From assembly GCA_023391005.1 (NCBI GenBank), contig JAEWBS010000028.1, forward strand, positions 1-23,506: DNA of 23,506 nt, in the 5' to 3' direction. The position numbers and the translations under genes were made by a program. Shown piece by piece: positions 19,391 to 23,506 of this stretch (within the stretch, counting starts at the first letter, position 1; the number at the start of each line of letters is the position of its first letter). Below the pieces are notes generated by a model that ran no database searches, was not told the DNA's origin, and worked only from the letters and a program-made list of their open reading frames with translations. This stretch comes from Bacillota bacterium (GTDB taxonomy: Bacteria > Bacillota > Clostridia > Oscillospirales > Ruminococcaceae).

Positions 19391-20470
19391 TTAATCGAGG
19401 AAGTCGCGCAGCTTCTTCGAGCGGCTCGGATGCCGCAGCTTGCGCAGTGCCTTCGCCTCAATCTGACGGATGCGCTCGCGGGTGACGTTAAATTCCTTGC
19501 CGACCTCCTCAAGCGTTCTCGAGCGGCCGTCCTCAAGGCCGAAGCGCAACCGCAGCACCTTTTCTTCACGCGGGGTCAGAGAGTGCAGCACCTCAGAAAG
19601 CTGCTCGCGCAGCAGAATATGCGAGGCGGCGTCGGCGGGGGCGGGCGCGTCGTCGTCGGGGATGAAGTCGCCTAAATGGCTGTCCTCCTCCTCACCGATC
19701 GGCGTCTCGAGCGAGACGGGCTCCTGCGCGACTCGCATGATCTCGCGCACCTTGTCGACCGACATCTCAATCTCCTCGGCAATCTCCTCGGCGGTGGGCT
19801 CGTGGCCGTTCTTATGCAGCAGCTGGGAGGAAACCTTTTTGACCTTGTTGATCGTCTCGACCATATGCACCGGAATGCGGATGGTGCGCGCCTGATCAGC
19901 GATGGCGCGGGTGATAGCCTGACGGATCCACCATGTGGCATAGGTCGAGAATTTAAAGCCCTTGGTGTGGTCAAATTTTTCAACCGCCTTGATCAGTCCG
20001 AGGTTGCCCTCCTGAATCAAATCTAAAAACTGCATGCCACGGCCAACGTAGCGCTTGGCGATTGAGACGACAAGGCGCAGGTTTGCCTCCGACAGGCGCT
20101 TTCTCGCCTGCGGGTCGCCGGTGGCCATGCGCACGGCCAGCTCCACCTCCTCGTCGCTCGAAAGCAACGGGACGCGGCCAATCTCCTTGAGGTATACCTT
20201 GACGGGGTCATCAATATTAATGCCCTCCACCGCTAAGGTGGCTTCCACCTCTTCTTCGGCGGGCATCGGGAAATCGGTCTCGATCATCTGAGCATAATTT
20301 TCGACGATCTCGACATTGCAGCTTTCGAGCGTTTCGTAGAGCTTTTCCACCTGCTCAACATCAAAGTCCAGCTCCTCGAGCACATCGTTGATTTCGGTGG
20401 TGGTCAGCTTGCCCTTTGCCTTTCCCTGTTCTATAAGATCTTTTACGGTGTTTTTTTCCTGCCCTGCCAC
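19391..20470 (-). CDS. rpoD: Primary sigma factor RpoD (sigma A)
   Basis: A 359-residue protein, the usual length for Gram-positive sigma A, directing RNA polymerase to housekeeping promoters. A region 1.1-like segment (about 1-80) precedes region 1.2 (DDPVKVYLKEIGRVPLL, 87-103). Region 2 (126-195) includes NLRLVVSIAKRY and the -10 recognition helix TYATWWIRQAITRAI (176-190). Region 3 spans about 200-280, and region 4 (292-359) ends in the -35 recognition helix-turn-helix TLEEVGKEFNVTRERIRQIE (319-338). All look intact. The GTG start at 20470 has AGGAGG 7 bases upstream, and the gene follows dnaG by 11 bp, the classic macromolecular-synthesis arrangement. Confidence 0.98.
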   Translation of the reverse strand: MAGQEKNTVKDLIEQGKAKGKLTTTEINDVLEELDFDVEQVEKLYETLESCNVEIVENYAQMIETDFPMPAEEEVEATLAVEGINIDDPVKVYLKEIGRVPLLSSDEEVELAVRMATGDPQARKRLSEANLRLVVSIAKRYVGRGMQFLDLIQEGNLGLIKAVEKFDHTKGFKFSTYATWWIRQAITRAIADQARTIRIPVHMVETINKVKKVSSQLLHKNGHEPTAEEIAEEIEMSVDKVREIMRVAQEPVSLETPIGEEEDSHLGDFIPDDDAPAPADAASHILLREQLSEVLHSLTPREEKVLRLRFGLEDGRSRTLEEVGKEFNVTRERIRQIEAKALRKLRHPSRSKKLRDFLD

Positions 20471-20481
20471 GGTGTGTCCTC

Positions 20482-22251
20482 CTATTTCTTATTGGGGTTC
20501 TTTTTGGCGGCTATGCCATCAATGAAAGCCTTCAGTTCATCCTCACTCATCGAACCCACCTGTTCGCTGGTACGAAGCTGCTGTTTTTCTTTGATAACCG
20601 CAATGTAATCCAGTGCATCATTAAGTGTAAAGCTGTGTTCGCGGTTGGTGGCCTGCAAATGCGACAGCCAATTCATTTGCGCGATCGAAAGCTGGGCCGA
20701 AAGACTCATCATATCGATATTGCGCCCTTCTTGAAGTCTATTTATTAAAACCGAAAAAATATCCCGATTGGAATCGGTTACGAAGTATTCCGGAGAAATT
20801 TTTTCGAAGACGACTTTAGCGTAATCAGGGTTCTTCATTAATGCCGCAATCAGCTTATCCTCAGCCAACGCATAGCGCAAATTCGCTGCGCGCTGGGGGT
20901 CGTGCTTTTGGTTGGGTACTTCCTGTGCATATATTTTAAGGCTGGCGTCATACTTTTTCTCCTGTCGACGCGCCTCTTTTTTACGCAGCGCAGTGATCTG
21001 CTGCAAAATGGCCTCGCGCGAGACATTCAGCTCCGATGCTATGCGAGTGGTGTAAATATCCGCCTCAATAGCGCTCGGCAGTCGAGCCATCAGCGTGCAG
21101 AACTCTTTTAAAAACCCGACCTTGCCATCATCAGCCTCCAGCGCGAAACGATCCTTCAGCTTTATAATCTGGTATTCGGTAGCATTGGCGCTGCCTTCGA
21201 TCAGTTGCGTAAAGCGCGAAGCCCCAAATTTTTTAATATATTCGTCGGGGTCCTTAGCGCCGCTCATTGAGAGAACCCGCACTTTAACGCCGGTCTGTGA
21301 AAAAAGCTGATTGGCGCGCTGCGTTGCCTTTTGTCCCGCCGCATCGGAGTCGTAAGAGATGACCACTTCGGACGTATACTGTGCAATCAGCCGCGCCTGT
21401 TCGGGCGTCAGTGCTGTGCCCAGTGTAGCCACCGCATTATCAAAGCCCGCCTGATGAATGGCGATGGCGTCCATGTAACCTTCGCACAGAATCAGCTGCG
21501 GTCGCTTGGTCGCCTTGGCAAAGTTCATGGCAAATAGCCCGCGAGATTTTTTAAAAATAATCGTATCTGAGCTATTGAGATATTTGGGACGCCCATCACC
21601 TAAAACCCGTCCACCGAAGCCGATAACCCCGCCGCGAAGATCAATGATCGGAAACATGACGCGGTCGCGAAACTGGTCGTAGCTGCCACCTTTATCATTT
21701 TTGCGAATAACGGCGGCGGCGAGCAATTCTGCATCTGTAAAACCCTTTTGAACCAAATGCTTTTTCAGTGCATCCCAAGAGTCGGGCGCATAACCCAACC
21801 CAAACTTTCGGATCGTATTCGACGACAGGCCGCGTGCCTGGAAATAATCCATACCACGCTTGCCCTCTGACGAGCTAAGCACACTATTAAAAAAGCGTGC
21901 CGTATAGCGGTTAATCTCCAGTACTCGCATCTTAAACTTGGCAGCGCCGTCGTTTTCAACCTCGTCCGGCAGTGACATGCCCGCTCTCTCAGCCAGAAAG
22001 CGCAGTGCTTCGATATATTCTAAATGTTCAGCCATACGCACAAAGGTAACGACGTCACCACCGGCACCACAGCCAAAGCAGTAAAAAGAGCCATTTTCGG
22101 GGTACACCACAAAGGAAGGTGTTTTTTCAGAGTGGAATGGGCAAAGCCCTGAAAGATTGCGCCCACTCCGCTTGAGGTTGGTGTAGCGAGAGACAATCTG
22201 TTCGATATCAGAACGATACTTCAGTTCCTCAATAAAGCTTTCCGGAATCAT
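20482..22251 (-). CDS. dnaG: DNA primase
   Basis: A 589-residue primase that makes RNA primers at the replication fork. The N-terminal zinc-binding domain has Cys37, His40, Cys58 and Cys61 (LCPFHSEKTPSF, FYCFGCGAGGD). The catalytic core has the conserved RFRDRVMFPI-type segment (here QFRDRVMFPII), and the TOPRIM domain has Glu257 (ILCEGYMDAIA) and Asp301/Asp303 (SYDSDAAG). The C-terminal part (about 430-589) is the more variable helicase-binding domain. The ATG at 22251 is chosen: AGGGGGG lies 8 bases upstream, while a GTG three codons earlier abuts it. The gene sits between dgt (138 bp upstream) and rpoD (11 bp downstream), probably in one transcript. Confidence 0.97.
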   Translation of the reverse strand: MIPESFIEELKYRSDIEQIVSRYTNLKRSGRNLSGLCPFHSEKTPSFVVYPENGSFYCFGCGAGGDVVTFVRMAEHLEYIEALRFLAERAGMSLPDEVENDGAAKFKMRVLEINRYTARFFNSVLSSSEGKRGMDYFQARGLSSNTIRKFGLGYAPDSWDALKKHLVQKGFTDAELLAAAVIRKNDKGGSYDQFRDRVMFPIIDLRGGVIGFGGRVLGDGRPKYLNSSDTIIFKKSRGLFAMNFAKATKRPQLILCEGYMDAIAIHQAGFDNAVATLGTALTPEQARLIAQYTSEVVISYDSDAAGQKATQRANQLFSQTGVKVRVLSMSGAKDPDEYIKKFGASRFTQLIEGSANATEYQIIKLKDRFALEADDGKVGFLKEFCTLMARLPSAIEADIYTTRIASELNVSREAILQQITALRKKEARRQEKKYDASLKIYAQEVPNQKHDPQRAANLRYALAEDKLIAALMKNPDYAKVVFEKISPEYFVTDSNRDIFSVLINRLQEGRNIDMMSLSAQLSIAQMNWLSHLQATNREHSFTLNDALDYIAVIKEKQQLRTSEQVGSMSEDELKAFIDGIAAKKNPNKK

Positions 22252-22389
22252 CGTACACACCCCCCTTGACTTAAAATTGCACTCATGAGAGTCTCCATAA
22301 AAATGGAGATAATATTTAACTTTTGGTTCTCAAAGGTACCTAGAGCTATAATTCAAGATATTATTATTCCTCATTTTAAAGGAAAAATA

Positions 22390-23382
22390 TTAGAATCCCC
22401 AGGAACGGGGTACGAAAATACTTTGATAGATGTTTATGGCATACCCGTCACTCATACCGGATATGTAATCACAGACCACACGGTCGACACCAGTCGTTTC
22501 CAGCATGGCACGATATTCGGTCGGCAGCTGGTCAGCATGCGCCACAAAATGCTTATAAAGCCCCTGCAGCATGGCGATAGCCTTCGCTTCTTCGCCTTTG
22601 GCCAACGGATTTTTATAGACCGCCTCAAACATGAAAGTACGCAGGGTGTTAAATGCCTGCTGTACCGCGGGGGACATGCGTATATCTTCTCCGCTGTTGT
22701 CGACCAGCGACTGCACAAAGCTGTTGATACGCTCGGACTTACTGCGCCCTACCACATATTTGACCTGCCACGGAATATCATTTTCGCTGATGATACCGGC
22801 ACGGGCAGCATCCTCAAAATCGTGGTTCATATAGGCAATTTTATCAGCGTAGCGTACCACACGGCCCTCAAGAGTTTGGGCGTCCGTCCCACCGGAGTGG
22901 CAGGCGATGCCGTCCTGAACGTCGGTCGTTAAGTTCAAACCCTTGCCATCGTTTTCTAAAATGCGCACACCACGTACGCTTTGCTCCGCGTGGCGGAAAC
23001 CGTGCGGACAACACTCATTAAGCGCATACTCTCCCGCGTGACCGTAAGGGGTATGTCCCAGATCGTGCCCCAGCGCGATTGCTTCGGTGAGGTCTTCGTT
23101 TAAGCGCAGCGCTCGGGCGACGGTACGCGCAATCTGAGAGACTTCCAGCGTGTGCGTTAAGCGGGTACGGTAGTGATCTCCCTCGGGCGAAAGGAATACC
23201 TGGGTTTTATGCTTTAAGCGCCGAAATGCCTTACTATGCAGAATGCGGTCACGGTCGCGTCCAAAGGCTGTGCGTATCGTGCACGGGTCCATTGGGTGTT
23301 CACGCATCGCTTCGCTTGACAGTTTAGCCAGCGGCGAAAGAATTTCCTTTTCAATTGCTTCAGTCTTTTCTCGAATGGTCAT
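22390..23382 (-). CDS. dgt: Deoxyguanosinetriphosphate triphosphohydrolase-like protein (HD domain)
   Basis: A 330-residue HD-superfamily hydrolase of the dGTPase group, cutting dNTPs to nucleoside plus triphosphate and so shaping the dNTP pool. Metal-binding residues are His77 (RLTHTLEVSQIA), His106-Asp107 (ALGHDLGHTPYGHAGE) and Asp180 (RYADKIAYMNHDFEDA). The N-terminal block RTAFGRDRDRILHSKAFRRLKHKTQVF (40-63 region) is characteristic of the family. GGAGGA lies 9 bases before the ATG. It is the first gene of the dgt-dnaG-rpoD block, as commonly found in Clostridia. Family membership is firm; the preferred dNTP substrate is not readable. Confidence 0.94.
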   Translation of the reverse strand: MTIREKTEAIEKEILSPLAKLSSEAMREHPMDPCTIRTAFGRDRDRILHSKAFRRLKHKTQVFLSPEGDHYRTRLTHTLEVSQIARTVARALRLNEDLTEAIALGHDLGHTPYGHAGEYALNECCPHGFRHAEQSVRGVRILENDGKGLNLTTDVQDGIACHSGGTDAQTLEGRVVRYADKIAYMNHDFEDAARAGIISENDIPWQVKYVVGRSKSERINSFVQSLVDNSGEDIRMSPAVQQAFNTLRTFMFEAVYKNPLAKGEEAKAIAMLQGLYKHFVAHADQLPTEYRAMLETTGVDRVVCDYISGMSDGYAINIYQSIFVPRSWGF

Positions 23383-23420
23383 TTGCCCGGTTCCTCCGCT
23401 TTTTTAGGTATCATACTAAT

Positions 23421-23426
23421 ATTATA
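23421..23426 (-). promoter_or_regulatory. -10 box upstream of dgt
   Basis: A perfect TATAAT on minus, 38 bp before the dgt start. I see no matching -35 at 16-18 bases. The rest of 23383-23506 is AT-rich and without a gene. Confidence 0.4.
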
Positions 23427-23506
23427 CCGGCAAAACAAAATAATTCCTGCCGCCTACATAAGATTTCTTGCAATTTATTGTTTTCTTGCGGTTTCGACCA
23501 TTTTCG

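Noticed and set aside
22285..22932. 215-codon plus frame antisense to dgt
   Set aside because: It lies mostly opposite the well supported dgt gene and has no ribosome-binding site or recognisable family.

Overview
The window looks like a chromosomal segment of an endospore-forming, anaerobic Bacillota of the class Clostridia, probably near Oscillospirales/Ruminococcaceae. The evidence is an alpha/beta-type small acid-soluble spore protein, collagen-like exosporium-type proteins, desulfoferrodoxin, a clostridial-type NADP-dependent secondary alcohol dehydrogenase, and a dgt-dnaG-rpoD block. G+C is moderate, with GC-rich genes and AT-rich spacers. The assignment rests on gene content only.

Layout. 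1-3230: a SASP gene (minus, with a sigma-G-like promoter), galE (minus), a metallo-beta-lactamase-fold hydrolase (plus), and an unrecognised protein meeting it tail to tail. 3313-3467: tRNA-Gln(CTG) with a consensus promoter and a terminator. 3540-3802: a compact locus resembling a type I toxin-antitoxin module, with a 20-residue hydrophobic peptide on minus and a convergent small RNA on plus. 4083-6948: three tandem paralogous surface proteins sharing one N-terminal domain. Two carry Gly-X-Y collagen-like repeats and a BclA-like C-terminal domain; the first has Pro/Cys-rich repeats instead. 7218-7444: a degenerate four-unit CRISPR-like array of subtype I-C type. 7492-12255: CorA (minus), desulfoferrodoxin (plus) and a four-PAS GGDEF/HD-GYP protein (plus), followed by a second CRISPR-like relic. 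12523-13581: secondary alcohol dehydrogenase (minus).

13883-18716 is one minus-strand operon led by a cobalamin riboswitch and terminator: FecCD/BtuC-type permease, ABC ATPase, an exported CbiK-type cobaltochelatase lipoprotein, and a lipoprotein substrate-binding protein with C-terminal SLH-like repeats. It is a B12/corrinoid or related tetrapyrrole uptake unit switched off by cobalamin. 18972-23382 is a second minus-strand block, dgt-dnaG-rpoD followed by a Cys-rich Rrf2 regulator.

The least ordinary features are three CRISPR-like repeat relics (586-686, 7218-7444, 12279-12416) with no cas gene in the window, one of which keeps an exact 65-bp period and shows base-pair covariation in the repeat stem; the toxin-antitoxin-like locus; the Pro/Cys-rich surface paralogue; and the exported chelatase under a B12 riboswitch.
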